Below, piece after piece: positions 1 through 8,985 of a stretch of DNA of 44,046 bases. A model generated the notes under the pieces. The model saw nothing but the letters and a program-made list of their open reading frames with translations. It made no database searches and was not told where the DNA came from. The stretch comes from Thermoplasmatota archaeon (lineage in GTDB: Archaea; Thermoplasmatota; Thermoplasmata; Thermoplasmatales; Thermoplasmataceae). The first letter of the stretch is position 1, and every line of letters starts with the position of its first letter. The translations under genes were made by a program, and so were the position numbers. Location of the stretch: contig JAMCPQ010000035.1 of the NCBI GenBank assembly GCA_023379825.1, forward strand, positions 1-44,046, written 5' to 3'.

Positions 1-1317
1 TTCCAGTAATTGGTTATAAACTCTTCCAAAAGTTTCAGGAGCATACAGATGATAATCAGTAACTTTCTGAAATTCCGCAGCCAGTCTGCTGATGTAAAAA
101 TCGCCCATTCTCTTTCCGGATATCTGTAAACCTACAGGCATATCATTGAGATAACCACATGGAATTGTCAGGCTAGGGAAGGAACTGAGGTTGAAGGGGT
201 TAGTAAATTTCATGAATTTAAGAAAGTAATCAGGATCCCTGTTTACGATTTCCGAATAAAATGGGGCAGTATCAGGTAATGTTGGTGATATAAGTACATC
301 GTATATCTTGAAAAGAGAGGAAATAATTCTGGCCCATCTCTTTCTGAATCTCATAGCCTCGATGTACTGATATGCCTTTATCTCTGAAGCATTATTCAGC
401 TGCTTTCTGGAAAGCTCTGAATACATATGGGCATTGGCTGTGAAAAGATTTCTGTGTATTGAATAGTTCTCTGCACTGTCAATAAGGTCATCCTCCAAAG
501 CTGCATCTTCTATTTCAGGCAGAGATACATGATGAATTTCGATCATTCTCTCGCCCTCTATTCTGTCAAGGAATCTTCCCACAGTATCCTTTATACCCTT
601 TTCTGACTGCTGAAATAATTCATCTATAATGGCAACTTTTGCAGGAATTAATCTGTTGTCGTCTTGTGCTTCTCGTGCCCCCATCCATTTCAGAATCAAT
701 GGGAGATCAGAAGCGAACCTTGTAATTGGGCCAACAGTATCCAGTGAAGGCGCCTCCGGAAATATTCCATCAAGAGGGAAAAGTCCGAAGGAAGGTTTCA
801 AACCTGTAACACCGCAAAATGATGATGGAATTCTAATTGAACCAGCAGTATCTGTTCCAAGTGAAAAAGGGGAAAAACATGCTGCCACAGCAGCTGCAGA
901 CCCTCCACTGGATCCACCTGTGATTCTTTGAATATCCCAGGGGTTCCTGCTCTGAGGTGTGACTATACCCATGGCAAATTCATGGGTGTTTGTTTTTCCC
1001 TGCAACTGCAAGCCATTGGATCTTAATCTTCTAAGGATTTCTGCGTCCTTTGTTGGAATGTGATTATTGAAGATGGGACTCCCATAGGAAGTTTGCACTC
1101 CCTCAGTATCAATAATATCCTTCAGAGAGAATGGTACTGGAACTCCTTCAGATTTATCGGGATTATTTAATTCCAAAATTCTCGTAAACGATTTAACGTC
1201 TCCATCAAGCTGGATAATACTGTTTCTAAGTGAGTCGAAGTAATTTTTGGAAATGCTGTCTTTTCTGCGGAAATGGATGAGTAAATCAGATATTCTGAAA
1301 TCCCTGACTTTCAGCAT
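1..1317 (-). CDS. Amidase signature family hydrolase (GatA-like), 3' end cut by window
   Basis: This gene starts at ATG 1317 and runs off the left edge, so about 439 residues are visible and the C-terminus is missing. The amidase-signature Lys-cisSer-Ser triad can be read: Lys66 in SLKD, the cis serine Ser136 in GGSSGGS, and the nucleophile Ser160 in DTAGSIR. The family hydrolyses carbon-nitrogen amide bonds, and GatA uses this chemistry to make Gln-tRNA or Asn-tRNA. No gatB or gatC lies nearby and the sequence after the signature is not obviously GatA. A free amidase, for example of the indoleacetamide or 6-aminohexanoate type, is therefore equally possible. The protein appears cytoplasmic, with no signal peptide. 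The family call is secure; the substrate is unknown. Confidence 0.9.
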   Translation of the reverse strand, partial: MLKVRDFRISDLLIHFRRKDSISKNYFDSLRNSIIQLDGDVKSFTRILELNNPDKSEGVPVPFSLKDIIDTEGVQTSYGSPIFNNHIPTKDAEILRRLRSNGLQLQGKTNTHEFAMGIVTPQSRNPWDIQRITGGSSGGSAAAVAACFSPFSLGTDTAGSIRIPSSFCGVTGLKPSFGLFPLDGIFPEAPSLDTVGPITRFASDLPLILKWMGAREAQDDNRLIPAKVAIIDELFQQSEKGIKDTVGRFLDRIEGERMIEIHHVSLPEIEDAALEDDLIDSAENYSIHRNLFTANAHMYSELSRKQLNNASEIKAYQYIEAMRFRKRWARIISSLFKIYDVLISPTLPDTAPFYSEIVNRDPDYFLKFMKFTNPFNLSSFPSLTIPCGYLNDMPVGLQISGKRMGDFYISRLAAEFQKVTDYHLYAPETFGRVYNQLLE

Positions 1318-1395
1318 AAGTAACAAGAAACTCAGGATTAAAACAGTTTTGCAAAATGTGAATTGAATCTCTATTGAAATGGAAGAAAATTTATT

Positions 1396-1857
1396 CTAAA
1401 GATTTTGCAGTATCTCCCTTTCAGACATGCTCCTTTCGCAGTATTCGCATCTGATGGAGATGGGTGCCCTGCTAACCAGTTTGAATTCGCTGCTTACAGG
1501 TTCTCTGGCATTGCTGATGCAGTTAGGGTTGATGCACCTTATGAAGCCTATGACCTTTTCCGGAAGCTCCACTCTGTATTTCTCTGTGATGTTATAATTC
1601 TTAACAATGCTGATGGTGGCCTCCGGGGCAACAAAAGATATCTTGTCAACCTCAACCCGCTCAAGGTATCTGTTTTCAACCTTAATTACATCCTTCTGGC
1701 CCATCTTGCCACTTGGAACCCTTATTCCAATGCTCACCGAATTCTCATGAAGGTCATCAACCCTGAGAATCGACAAAACCTTGAAAGCCATCCCTCCTGG
1801 TACGTGATCAATGACAGTTCCGTCTTTTATCTTTGAAATCTTAAGTGTCGTGTCCAT
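1396..1857 (-). CDS. pyrI: Aspartate carbamoyltransferase regulatory chain
   Basis: A 153-residue protein, the usual PyrI length. The N-terminal allosteric nucleotide-binding domain covers about residues 1-100. It is followed by a four-cysteine zinc site that docks onto PyrB: a C-x4-C pair in CINPNC and a C-x2-C pair in CEYC. The chain binds CTP and ATP and tunes the catalytic trimers in the first committed step of pyrimidine synthesis. Its start codon overlaps the pyrB stop by one base, so the two subunits are made from one message and probably by translational coupling. Confidence 0.96.
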   Translation of the reverse strand: MDTTLKISKIKDGTVIDHVPGGMAFKVLSILRVDDLHENSVSIGIRVPSGKMGQKDVIKVENRYLERVEVDKISFVAPEATISIVKNYNITEKYRVELPEKVIGFIRCINPNCISNAREPVSSEFKLVSRAPISIRCEYCERSMSEREILQNL

Positions 1858-2777
1858 TATTTTCCCCCCAGTATCATTGATAGAAGAGCCATCCTTACTG
1901 GAATACCATTTGCGGCCTGCCTGAAATATGCGGCCCTGGGATCTGCATCAACTTCCGGTGAAATCTCATTCACTCTTGGAAGTGGGTGCATTATTATGGA
2001 ATTCTTCTTCATGGTGCTTGCTATTTCAGAATTGACAATGTAGGAACCTATAACACTGTTGTACTCTGTTTCATCTGTGAATCTTTCCTTCTGTATTCTT
2101 GTAACATAGAGGACATCAGATTCAGAGATAACATCATTCAGGTTCTCTGTAACCCTGATCCTGATGCGTGAAGAAACCTGATCAAGGATATGCTGTGGCA
2201 CCCTGAGCAGAGGAGGAGATACAAGATTAATCCTGACATCAAACTCTGAGAGAGCGAGAAGAAGGGAATGCACTGTACGGCCGTATCTGAGGTCCCCAAG
2301 CATGGTGATCTCCTTTCCGTCAATGCCTGAAAGCTCCTTTCTTATTGTATATAGATCCAGAAGTGTCTGTGTGGGGTGCTGCCCCGATCCATCGCCTGCA
2401 TTTATTATGGGTTTTGAGGAGAATTTTCTTGCAAGTTTCGCAGCCCCGTCCATTGGATGCCTTATCACAATGATGTCAGAATAGGAAGCTGCCATCCTGA
2501 CAGTGTCCGCCAGTGTTTCACCCTTTGCAACAGAGGAGGACTTTGCCTCAGAAACACTGATGACAGAACCTCCAAGGCGATGCATTGCACTTTCAAAGGA
2601 AAGCCTTGTTCTTGTGCTTGGTTCATAGAAGAATGTAGCCATAATGGATCCATGCAGGGAATCAATCTTCTGCCCCTGTTCAACTGATCTGGAATAACTG
2701 TCTGCGAGCTTGAAGAGCTCAAACATCTCATCTTTTCCGATGTCTGAGATTGATACCACACTGTTTCCTTTCAACAT
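1857..2777 (-). CDS. pyrB: Aspartate carbamoyltransferase catalytic chain
   Basis: A 306-residue catalytic subunit that joins carbamoyl phosphate and aspartate into carbamoyl aspartate. The carbamoyl phosphate signature STRTRLSFE lies near residue 55. The central GDLRYGRTVHSL segment and the late HPLPRV loop, both typical of aspartate transcarbamoylases, are present. It is the first gene of a pyrB-pyrI operon. A TATA box at 2801-2808 on the minus strand lies 27 nt before ATG 2777, so the message is probably leaderless. It diverges from the HMG-CoA reductase gene. Confidence 0.97.
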   Translation of the reverse strand: MLKGNSVVSISDIGKDEMFELFKLADSYSRSVEQGQKIDSLHGSIMATFFYEPSTRTRLSFESAMHRLGGSVISVSEAKSSSVAKGETLADTVRMAASYSDIIVIRHPMDGAAKLARKFSSKPIINAGDGSGQHPTQTLLDLYTIRKELSGIDGKEITMLGDLRYGRTVHSLLLALSEFDVRINLVSPPLLRVPQHILDQVSSRIRIRVTENLNDVISESDVLYVTRIQKERFTDETEYNSVIGSYIVNSEIASTMKKNSIIMHPLPRVNEISPEVDADPRAAYFRQAANGIPVRMALLSMILGGK

Positions 2778-2800
2778 ATTGAAATCTCATCGTTCAAAAA

Positions 2801-2808
2801 CTTATAAA
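2801..2808 (-). promoter_or_regulatory. TATA box of pyrBI
   Basis: TTTATAAG on the minus strand is centred about 27 nt before the pyrB ATG. That is the expected archaeal spacing for transcription to start at or next to the start codon. Confidence 0.7.
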
Positions 2809-2847
2809 TCTTTTAGAATAAACCAGATTAACTTTCTGCGTCTTCAA

Positions 2848-2855
2848 TTATAAGA
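2848..2855 (+). promoter_or_regulatory. TATA box of HMG-CoA reductase operon
   Basis: TTATAAGA is centred 33 nt before ATG 2885. It would give a leader of only a few bases and faces away from the pyrB promoter. Confidence 0.55.
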
Positions 2856-2884
2856 TATGTGAAGCGAGAAGAATTTAAGGCTCA

Positions 2885-4186
2885 ATGGATCATGTGGTTT
2901 CTATGGAAAAAACCTCCAAGATTGAGAAATTCTATGATCTGAGCACTGACCAGAGACTGGAAAAAATAGCAGAATTCTCCGATCTTTCAGCTGAGGAGGC
3001 CAGTATACTCCGGGTTCAGGACAAGGAGAAAATGGAGATAATGGATCATATCATTGAGAATGTTTTTACCACTCTGGAACTTCCGGTGGGGGTTGCCACA
3101 AATTTCCTGATCAATGGGAAGGACTATCTTATTCCCATGGCGGTGGAGGAAGCATCCATTGTTGCAGCATGCTCAAATGCAGCAAAGATCGCAAGATCCT
3201 CTGGGGGATTTACTGCTGAAGCCGGTGAACCTGTCATAATTGGCCAGATTCAGCTTCTGGACTATGGTGATGCTGAAAAAGCAAAATCCTCTATATTGAG
3301 CAACAGAGAGAAAATTCTCAATCTTGCAAACTCCCGGAGCAGGACTCTCAGCAGTATGAATGCCGGGGCCAGGGACATAAATATAAGGGTCCTTTCTGAC
3401 CGGTCAAGAAGCATGGTGATACATCTTCTTGTTGACGTAAGGGACGCAATGGGGGCAAATGTTGTCAACACCATGTGTGAAACTGTCGCACCATTCATCG
3501 AGGAGATCACAGGAGGAAAGGTAAACCTTAGAATACTTTCAAATCTCACTCCTCAGAGGATTGCGAGAAGCAGGGCAGTATTTCCTGCTTCACTGATTGG
3601 TGGCAGCACTGTAGTCAGAAGGATAGTATCCGCGTATGAGATGGCCAATGTTGACCCTTACCGGGCAGCCACACACAATAAGGGAATAATGAACGGTATA
3701 GATTCTGTTCTCATGGTGACGATGAATGACTGGAGGGCCGCTGAAGCGAACGCACATACCTATTCACATATTTCCGGGAACCTCTCCCTTACAAGATACT
3801 ACGAGAACGAAACAGGCGATCTGGTTGGAGAAATAGATATACCGGTATCTGTAGGTGTTGTGGGAGGAACTACCGGAGCAATACCCAAGGTTAGAATATT
3901 GCGAAAGATACTGGGGGTAAGCAGCAGTAAAGAATTTTCAATGGTTCTGGCATCCGTAGGGCTTGCCCAGAATTTTGCCGCCCTCAGGGCCCTCTGCAGT
4001 GAGGGAATCCAGAAAGGTCATATGGCCCTTCATGCCAGGAATGTTGCTATCACTGCGGGAGCAAGAGGAGAAGAAGCTGAAAATATTGCGGAAATTATGA
4101 TCCGAAAGGGTAGCATCAGCGTCTCTAGCGCACTTGAAATTATGGAAGAACTTAGAAATGCTTATAATGAAAAGGATAATCACTGA
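2885..4186 (+). CDS. Hydroxymethylglutaryl-CoA reductase, class II type
   Basis: A 433-residue soluble enzyme that reduces HMG-CoA to mevalonate, the precursor of archaeal isoprenoid lipids. The residues expected for catalysis are visible: Glu in ENVFTTLELPVG, Lys in THNKGIMNG, Asp in DVRDAMGANVVN and His in GHMALHARN. The lack of membrane segments and the N-terminal start PVGVATNF region match the bacterial-like class II enzymes. As I recall, Thermoplasmatales and Archaeoglobus carry this form in place of the usual archaeal class I enzyme, and it was taken as an old transfer from bacteria. Translation may also begin at the second methionine (2903). A TPR gene follows after 12 nt, so the two are probably cotranscribed. 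Confidence 0.95.
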   Translation: MDHVVSMEKTSKIEKFYDLSTDQRLEKIAEFSDLSAEEASILRVQDKEKMEIMDHIIENVFTTLELPVGVATNFLINGKDYLIPMAVEEASIVAACSNAAKIARSSGGFTAEAGEPVIIGQIQLLDYGDAEKAKSSILSNREKILNLANSRSRTLSSMNAGARDINIRVLSDRSRSMVIHLLVDVRDAMGANVVNTMCETVAPFIEEITGGKVNLRILSNLTPQRIARSRAVFPASLIGGSTVVRRIVSAYEMANVDPYRAATHNKGIMNGIDSVLMVTMNDWRAAEANAHTYSHISGNLSLTRYYENETGDLVGEIDIPVSVGVVGGTTGAIPKVRILRKILGVSSSKEFSMVLASVGLAQNFAALRALCSEGIQKGHMALHARNVAITAGARGEEAENIAEIMIRKGSISVSSALEIMEELRNAYNEKDNH

Positions 4187-4198
4187 ATTGAAACATAG

Positions 4199-4933
4199 AT
4201 GGTGGAAGCTGAGAATTTCATAGGAAACGGGGACACATTTTTTCAGAAGGAGAAGTACATTGACGCCATCAGAGAATATACAAAGGCACTGGAACTCATA
4301 GGTAAGAATGAAGACTCGGAAACAGCGGATCTATGTTACAGGTTGTCTCAGGCTTACAGTTCCCTGGATTCCAGGAATGATGAAAACTCAATAAAATTTG
4401 CAAGAATGGCCCTTGACATTCACAGGAAACTTGGAGAAAAGGACATGGAAGTGATGGACCTCCTGAATATAGGATACATTGAAATGGATTCTTCAAAGTT
4501 CAAGGAGACAGAGGAGGCATTCAACGAGGCTATAAGTCTGGCCGGCAAGATCAAGGATCTATTTCTGGAATCCAGTGCGAAAAACGCCCTTGCCGAACTG
4601 AAGCTGGAAAGAAAAGACACAAGCACAGCACAGAAGATATATGAAGAGGTAGCAGCAGCATCCCTTGCATCTGAGGACTGGGAAAATTATTTCGAGGCAA
4701 AAAGAGGTCTGATAGGGCTCATAAGAAAGAAGGACGAGGAGAAAGCTCTTGCAGTCTCACTGGAAGCTCTTGAACTGGTGGATAAGATTGCTGCTCACAT
4801 TAAGAACAAAAAAGAGAGGAAGGAGTTCAGAAAATCACTAATTTTCATGTACGATCTGGCTTCGGACATTGCCATGGAACTGAACGATGTGGATCAGGCA
4901 ATCAAGATTGCCCAGAGATTGAAGGCTGACTAA
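4199..4933 (+). CDS. TPR-repeat protein of unknown role
   Basis: A 244-residue protein made almost wholly of helical pairs with the tetratricopeptide pattern: small residues at the 8 and 20 positions, a first repeat near residues 5-40 (DTFFQKEKYIDAIREYTKAL), and later repeats near 45-80, 85-120 and 125-160. Such folds act as scaffolds for protein partners. It has no signal peptide or membrane segment. It lies 12 nt after HMG-CoA reductase and is probably in its operon, but a functional tie is not evident. Its last 4 bases overlap the convergent DUF2240 gene. Confidence 0.8.
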   Translation: MVEAENFIGNGDTFFQKEKYIDAIREYTKALELIGKNEDSETADLCYRLSQAYSSLDSRNDENSIKFARMALDIHRKLGEKDMEVMDLLNIGYIEMDSSKFKETEEAFNEAISLAGKIKDLFLESSAKNALAELKLERKDTSTAQKIYEEVAAASLASEDWENYFEAKRGLIGLIRKKDEEKALAVSLEALELVDKIAAHIKNKKERKEFRKSLIFMYDLASDIAMELNDVDQAIKIAQRLKAD

Positions 4934-5418
4934 TTCTTCTTTCCTGCAGATCTTTTTTCCATAATCTCTTTCAGGAACTGCCTGTTCTCAATAGAATTAT
5001 CTGACATGACAGCCAGGAGTGCGATCTCGAAATCAATATACTTCATGGAATTTGTGAGGTCCTTTGCAGCAGTAATGGCATCCTTCTTAGTCATCTTTCC
5101 TGAAGCAGTTATTGCTTCAAGCATCCTGTCCACTACAGGCCGGTCAGGAGATTCGCTGAAAAGCTCATCAGCATCCACTGTAAAATCAAGGGGAACAACA
5201 ATCCCGGATGTGCTGAAATTTGGCAAAAATAAATTATCCCTCTGAACAAGAAGACCCTCCTTTACTGAAGCTTCAACAAACTTTGCAACCACCTCAGGAC
5301 TCAGCAGTCCCCTTTTGAATGAGATGAGGTTTGTGATCTCCTGGGAGGTCATCCCGGAGTCCCTTTTCTTGCTTGAATAGGCAATTGCGATGAGCTTACG
5401 GGAAAGGTCTTTGTTCAA
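4930..5418 (-). CDS. DUF2240 family archaeal protein
   Basis: A 162-residue protein whose N-terminal half resembles DUF2240 as I recall it. There is a helical start, a segment on selecting SLxR-like helices ending in GLLVQRDNLFLPNF, then IVVPLDFTVDADELF. The layout suggests a winged-helix-like fold, but no function is known. It starts with TTG at 5418, supported by an AGAGGT Shine-Dalgarno 5 nt upstream. It lies 18 nt after the peroxiredoxin gene, so it is probably its second cistron. Family assignment is from memory of the pattern. Confidence 0.7.
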   Translation of the reverse strand: MNKDLSRKLIAIAYSSKKRDSGMTSQEITNLISFKRGLLSPEVVAKFVEASVKEGLLVQRDNLFLPNFSTSGIVVPLDFTVDADELFSESPDRPVVDRMLEAITASGKMTKKDAITAAKDLTNSMKYIDFEIALLAVMSDNSIENRQFLKEIMEKRSAGKKN

Positions 5419-5435
5419 AGGATACCTCTGACAGT

Positions 5436-5909
5436 TCAGTTAAGTTTAGCCAGTTCTGATTCTATGAGCTTGTAGTCAGGCTCTACTCCCGGGTTATCGC
5501 TGACCCACTTGTACCTTACAACGCCATCCCTGTCTAGAACAAAGACAGCCCTCTTGGAAGCTGTGAGTCCCGGCTTATCAAGGAATTTCTCGTGAAGTGC
5601 CCCATATTCCTTGCTTATCTTCCTCTCGGGGTCCGATAGCAGATCGAATGTTAACTTGTTCTGTTTTCCGAATTCTGCAAGGGAGAATGGCTGATCAACG
5701 CTTATGCCAACCACTGTGGCATTCAACTTATTGAAATTTGCCATTGAATCTCTGAATGTGCACATTTCCTTTGTGCATACAGATGTAAATGCTCCAGGGA
5801 AGAACGCAAGTACAGTCTTCTTTCCCTTATAATCTGCAAGGGTCTTCTCCTTGAGGTTCGAATCTAGTGCTTTGAATTCAGGTGCTTTTTTTCCTACTTC
5901 TACAGACAT
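5436..5909 (-). CDS. Peroxiredoxin, PrxQ/Bcp-like
   Basis: A 157-residue thiol peroxidase that reduces hydrogen peroxide and organic hydroperoxides. The peroxidatic site is PGAFTSVC with Cys45, and a second cysteine, Cys50, sits five residues later. This is the spacing of atypical 2-Cys PrxQ/Bcp enzymes, where the pair forms an internal disulfide. The conserved FPGAFT segment also resembles Prx5/AhpE. The gene has a strong GGAGGT Shine-Dalgarno (5916-5921) 6 nt before the ATG, so unlike many neighbours it is translated from a leadered mRNA. It leads a probable two-gene operon with the DUF2240 gene. Confidence 0.9.
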   Translation of the reverse strand: MSVEVGKKAPEFKALDSNLKEKTLADYKGKKTVLAFFPGAFTSVCTKEMCTFRDSMANFNKLNATVVGISVDQPFSLAEFGKQNKLTFDLLSDPERKISKEYGALHEKFLDKPGLTASKRAVFVLDRDGVVRYKWVSDNPGVEPDYKLIESELAKLN

Positions 5910-5915
5910 ATTAAT

Positions 5916-5921
5916 ACCTCC
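5916..5921 (-). promoter_or_regulatory. Strong Shine-Dalgarno of the peroxiredoxin gene
   Basis: GGAGGT on the minus strand lies 6 nt before ATG 5909 and fixes this start. It shows that some mRNAs here are leadered. Confidence 0.75.
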
Positions 5922-6065
5922 TTTTTAACTGGGAATATTCAGGAATACCATTTTTCCTTACTATCCTGGACAATTCCTGTATCCCGGCATCCAATTGGAC
6001 AATCAAATTTAAGGTTTTGTCATTGTGTGCCTCTCAAATAATTTATCAGTGATCCCAATAATGGG

Positions 6066-6719
6066 ATGATGAAATCTGTAGCTCTGATGTCAGGGGGAAA
6101 AGATTCCTTTCTTTCCGCCCTCATTGCAATGGAACAGGGGTTTGAAGTGGGACTTTCACTGACGGTCATTCCGGAGGAAGATTCATTCATGTATCATGTA
6201 CCTAATGCAGCAATGGCATCTTATTCTGCGGAGATCCTTGGCATTCAGTGGCAGAAGGTGAGGGAGGACAGAGTAAGAGAAACTATTGAGGGCCTTGCTC
6301 AGACCGGGTACAGAGCCCTGATAGCAGGAGCCATAGCATCAAGTTACCAGAAAACGAGGCTTGAATCTCTCTGCACCGAAATGGGGATGTGTCTTTTCAC
6401 TCCATTGTGGCTTCTTGATCAGGAGAAAGTTCTCAATGAACTCATTCTCAGGAACATAAGGGCGATAATAGTTTCCGCATCTGCAGAGGGTATGGAGGAA
6501 AAGGATATCGGTCGGGAGATTGATGAGGAGTTCATTGAAGAAATGAAACGCAGGAGCAGAAAAGTGGGGTTGAATATTTCCGGAGAAGGTGGTGAATATG
6601 AATCCTTTGTTCTTGGATTCATGAAGAAAAACATAAAGATTGTCCGATCGGAGAAATACTGGAATGGGCAGTCCGGGCATCTTCTTATCCGGGAGGCTCA
6701 TTTATCCAATGAAAAGTAG
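6066..6719 (+). CDS. dph6: Diphthine-ammonia ligase-like ATP pyrophosphatase
   Basis: A 217-residue PP-loop enzyme. The ATP-binding SGGKDS motif is at residues 9-14, and the late GEGGEYESF motif is typical of the Dph6/MJ0570 family. Dph6 amidates diphthine to diphthamide on elongation factor 2, using ATP and ammonium. Length fits the archaeal single-domain form of about 220-230 residues. The start is ATG 6066 or the next codon. An overlapping ATG at 6061 is out of frame and stops after two codons. It diverges from the peroxiredoxin gene. Confidence 0.87.
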   Translation: MMKSVALMSGGKDSFLSALIAMEQGFEVGLSLTVIPEEDSFMYHVPNAAMASYSAEILGIQWQKVREDRVRETIEGLAQTGYRALIAGAIASSYQKTRLESLCTEMGMCLFTPLWLLDQEKVLNELILRNIRAIIVSASAEGMEEKDIGREIDEEFIEEMKRRSRKVGLNISGEGGEYESFVLGFMKKNIKIVRSEKYWNGQSGHLLIREAHLSNEK

Positions 6720-6731
6720 TGATTATGGAAG

Positions 6732-7316
6732 TCAGAAGTCAAGTTTTGTCTGAATGAATCTTTTCCCATGAGATTCATCAAGATTGAATGCCTGAAGAAT
6801 CAGCGACGATAGGTAATCTATGATCCTGTCTCTGTTCTTCAGATCATTTTCAGGTTCCATCATTCTGTCAGATGCCCTGGCTTCAACTCCAAGTGAATGT
6901 GCCCTGGAGAGAATTCCAGCCTTTTCACTATCCGGGACTATGAAATATCTGGTTGGCTGATCGACGCCACATTTTTCTATCTCGGATGTGAGAATAGGCC
7001 TCTTGAATATTGAATGAAGTATGAGAAGCGCATAGTTTCCAGATTCAATGGAGGACAGTTTTCTCGCACATATTCCAACCGCTCTGTAAAGATCCGTTCT
7101 AGGGTCCTTTGAAATTGAATAAACAATTGCCGGTTTTATGTTATTCTCCTTAAGCATCCCCAGTTCCTGAAGCGCTTTCAGGTATCCGCTCAGATAATGG
7201 CGTGATACCTTCACTCCGCCTGAATTGAGAGCAGAATTCAGGGCCGATATTGATTTCGGTCCCTTCTGAAGCTCTGCGAATATTATTTCCCGAAGTGGCT
7301 CTTCCTGTTTGAGCAT
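6732..7316 (-). CDS. Winged-helix protein downstream of purB, unknown function
   Basis: A 194-residue protein. Residues 1-65 look like a winged helix-turn-helix: a first helix REIIFAELQ, a recognition region SRHYLSGYLKALQELGML and a wing ending PAIVYSIS. The remainder is alpha/beta with no motif I recognise. It begins one base after the purB stop and must be cotranscribed with it. It could be a local regulator of purine genes, but that rests only on position. The ATG at 7316 is the only reasonable start. Confidence 0.75.
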   Translation of the reverse strand: MLKQEEPLREIIFAELQKGPKSISALNSALNSGGVKVSRHYLSGYLKALQELGMLKENNIKPAIVYSISKDPRTDLYRAVGICARKLSSIESGNYALLILHSIFKRPILTSEIEKCGVDQPTRYFIVPDSEKAGILSRAHSLGVEARASDRMMEPENDLKNRDRIIDYLSSLILQAFNLDESHGKRFIQTKLDF

Positions 7317-7317
7317 T

Positions 7318-8676
7318 CTACCAGTTATACGCCTCCGTTTTCATCTTTCTTGATTCGATGACTATGTTCCTGCATATTTCGGATGCCCTCCCGGTGAAAT
7401 GAACTGGATCCATTGCATAGTCAAATTCCTCCTTTGATAGTATCTTGAGAATTCCGTTCCTGACAAGACTCTCCTTAAGTGAAATCCCGTCTCTGTATCC
7501 GTCCATGGATGCCTTTCTCACCAGCTCATGTGCTTTGAGTCTTTCATATCCATTTCTAGTCAGAACTGTTACAACATTCTCTGACATTACATAGTCATCC
7601 TTCTGCAGATTCTCCCTCATTCTATCTGTATTCACAACCAGCGTTGTGAATATATTGCTCATCTTCTTCAGTATGTAATCAGTCAGTATACTCATATAAG
7701 GGATTGTAAACCTTTCCAGTGCAGAATTTGTCAGATCCCTTTCGTGCCATGTGACTGCTCCCTCCATCTCCGGGACAGCGAAACTCCTCACCAGTCTGGC
7801 CAGACTGCAGACATTCTCACTGTTTATGGGGTTAACTTTGCTTGGCATCGCGCTGGAACCAACCTGTGTTTCCCTGTTGAAATACTCCGATACCTCTCCA
7901 ATCTCTGGCCTCTGAAGGTTTCTCACTTCCGTGGCGAACTTCTCAAGAGATGTTGCTATACCGGCCAGTATTCCAGCATATTCTACATATCTGTCTCTGT
8001 TCACAATCTGTGAGGAAGCTCTCTCTGGAAAAATTCCAAGTATTTCCATGACTCTGTCCTGGATTTCAAGTGCAGCCTCACCAAGTGATGCCCCTGTCCC
8101 CACTGGCCCCATGATCTTTCCTGCTATGACCCTCTTCCTGGATTCTCTGACTCTCTCAATGTGTCTGTTCACCTCCGCAAGATAAACTGACATCTTCAGC
8201 CCAAAGGTTATGGGGCTTGCATGCTGACCGTGTGTTCTTCCTATCATTATTGAATCTGAAAATTTCTCTGCAAGATTTACAAGTGAATCCTGAAGCTCAA
8301 GAAGATCATCCACAAGGATGGAATAGAAATCCCTGAGCTGAAGGGCCGTTGCGGTATCTATGATGTCATTTGAAGTGAGTCCGAAATGAACATATGAGGA
8401 TCCACTCCCGCTGACTTCCCCCAGAGCTCTTATAAGGGCCATCATGTCATGCTTTGTCTCACTCTCGATTTCCTTGACTCTCTCAATCCTTACCTTACCA
8501 GATTTTACTGCGTAGGATATACTCTCATACGCCTCCTTCGGGATAAGATTGAATTCTGCCTCAGCCTGAGCCGCTGCCTCTTCGATCATGAGAAGGTAGG
8601 TGATCCTCTGCTCTTCACAGAATATCTTCTTTACCTCCTCCCTTCCATACCTGTAATCAATAGGAGAAACTATCAC
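7318..8676 (-). CDS. purB: Adenylosuccinate lyase
   Basis: A 452-residue member of the fumarase/aspartase superfamily. It removes fumarate from SAICAR and from adenylosuccinate in purine synthesis. The superfamily signature GSSAMPSKVNPINSE is near residue 280, and the catalytic histidine region GRTHGQHASPITFG is near residue 150. The gene starts with GTG at 8676. A TATA box at 8701-8708 (minus strand) 28 nt upstream suggests a leaderless message that starts on that GTG. A winged-helix gene follows after one base. Confidence 0.96.
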   Translation of the reverse strand: MIVSPIDYRYGREEVKKIFCEEQRITYLLMIEEAAAQAEAEFNLIPKEAYESISYAVKSGKVRIERVKEIESETKHDMMALIRALGEVSGSGSSYVHFGLTSNDIIDTATALQLRDFYSILVDDLLELQDSLVNLAEKFSDSIMIGRTHGQHASPITFGLKMSVYLAEVNRHIERVRESRKRVIAGKIMGPVGTGASLGEAALEIQDRVMEILGIFPERASSQIVNRDRYVEYAGILAGIATSLEKFATEVRNLQRPEIGEVSEYFNRETQVGSSAMPSKVNPINSENVCSLARLVRSFAVPEMEGAVTWHERDLTNSALERFTIPYMSILTDYILKKMSNIFTTLVVNTDRMRENLQKDDYVMSENVVTVLTRNGYERLKAHELVRKASMDGYRDGISLKESLVRNGILKILSKEEFDYAMDPVHFTGRASEICRNIVIESRKMKTEAYNW

Positions 8677-8700
8677 TGCTTTACTTTATTTATTCACACA

Positions 8701-8708
8701 ATATAATC
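8701..8708 (-). promoter_or_regulatory. TATA box of purB
   Basis: GATTATAT on the minus strand is centred 28 nt before GTG 8676, which supports leaderless initiation on a GTG codon. Confidence 0.6.
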
Positions 8709-8985
8709 TATTTCACTGTAAGTTCCCCTATAGTCAAAGCAGGCAGTTGGGTTCGGATAGAATGTCAGTTACTTCAAAATATGCCACAGGTCAATCATTG
8801 GATCACGGAACAGGAATAACCACAACCCCCTATTTCACCAATATTCAGGGTGATGATTCAGATGTTTGTCTAATTCACAAATGCGAAATTTTAGAATTTT
8901 CCAACTACCTGAGAAAATTAATTAAATATCTGAATATTGACACGTTTATCACGATTAAATCTTGGAACAGACAGGTTGCAGAGCA
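8709..8985. other. Intergenic region between purB and the pilin-like gene
   Basis: This stretch of about 280 bases holds the purB promoter at its left end and presumably the promoter of the pilin-like gene at its right end. The right end is AT-rich, near 8915-8945. An 80-codon open frame on the plus strand crosses it, but its translation has no protein-like features. I see no RNA gene. Confidence 0.4.

Noticed and set aside
1405-1836. 143-codon plus-strand frame opposite pyrI
   Set aside because: It is the antisense shadow of pyrI, whose zinc site and neighbour pyrB are clear.
5940-5979. Inverted repeat CAGGAAT/ATTCCTG before the peroxiredoxin gene as a redox operator
   Set aside because: The arms are only 7 bp and 26 bp apart, which is expected by chance in intergenic DNA of this size.
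8852-8914. Possible C/D-box guide RNA (GTGATGA ... CTGA)
   Set aside because: The internal D' and C' boxes are missing and the terminal stem is not formed.
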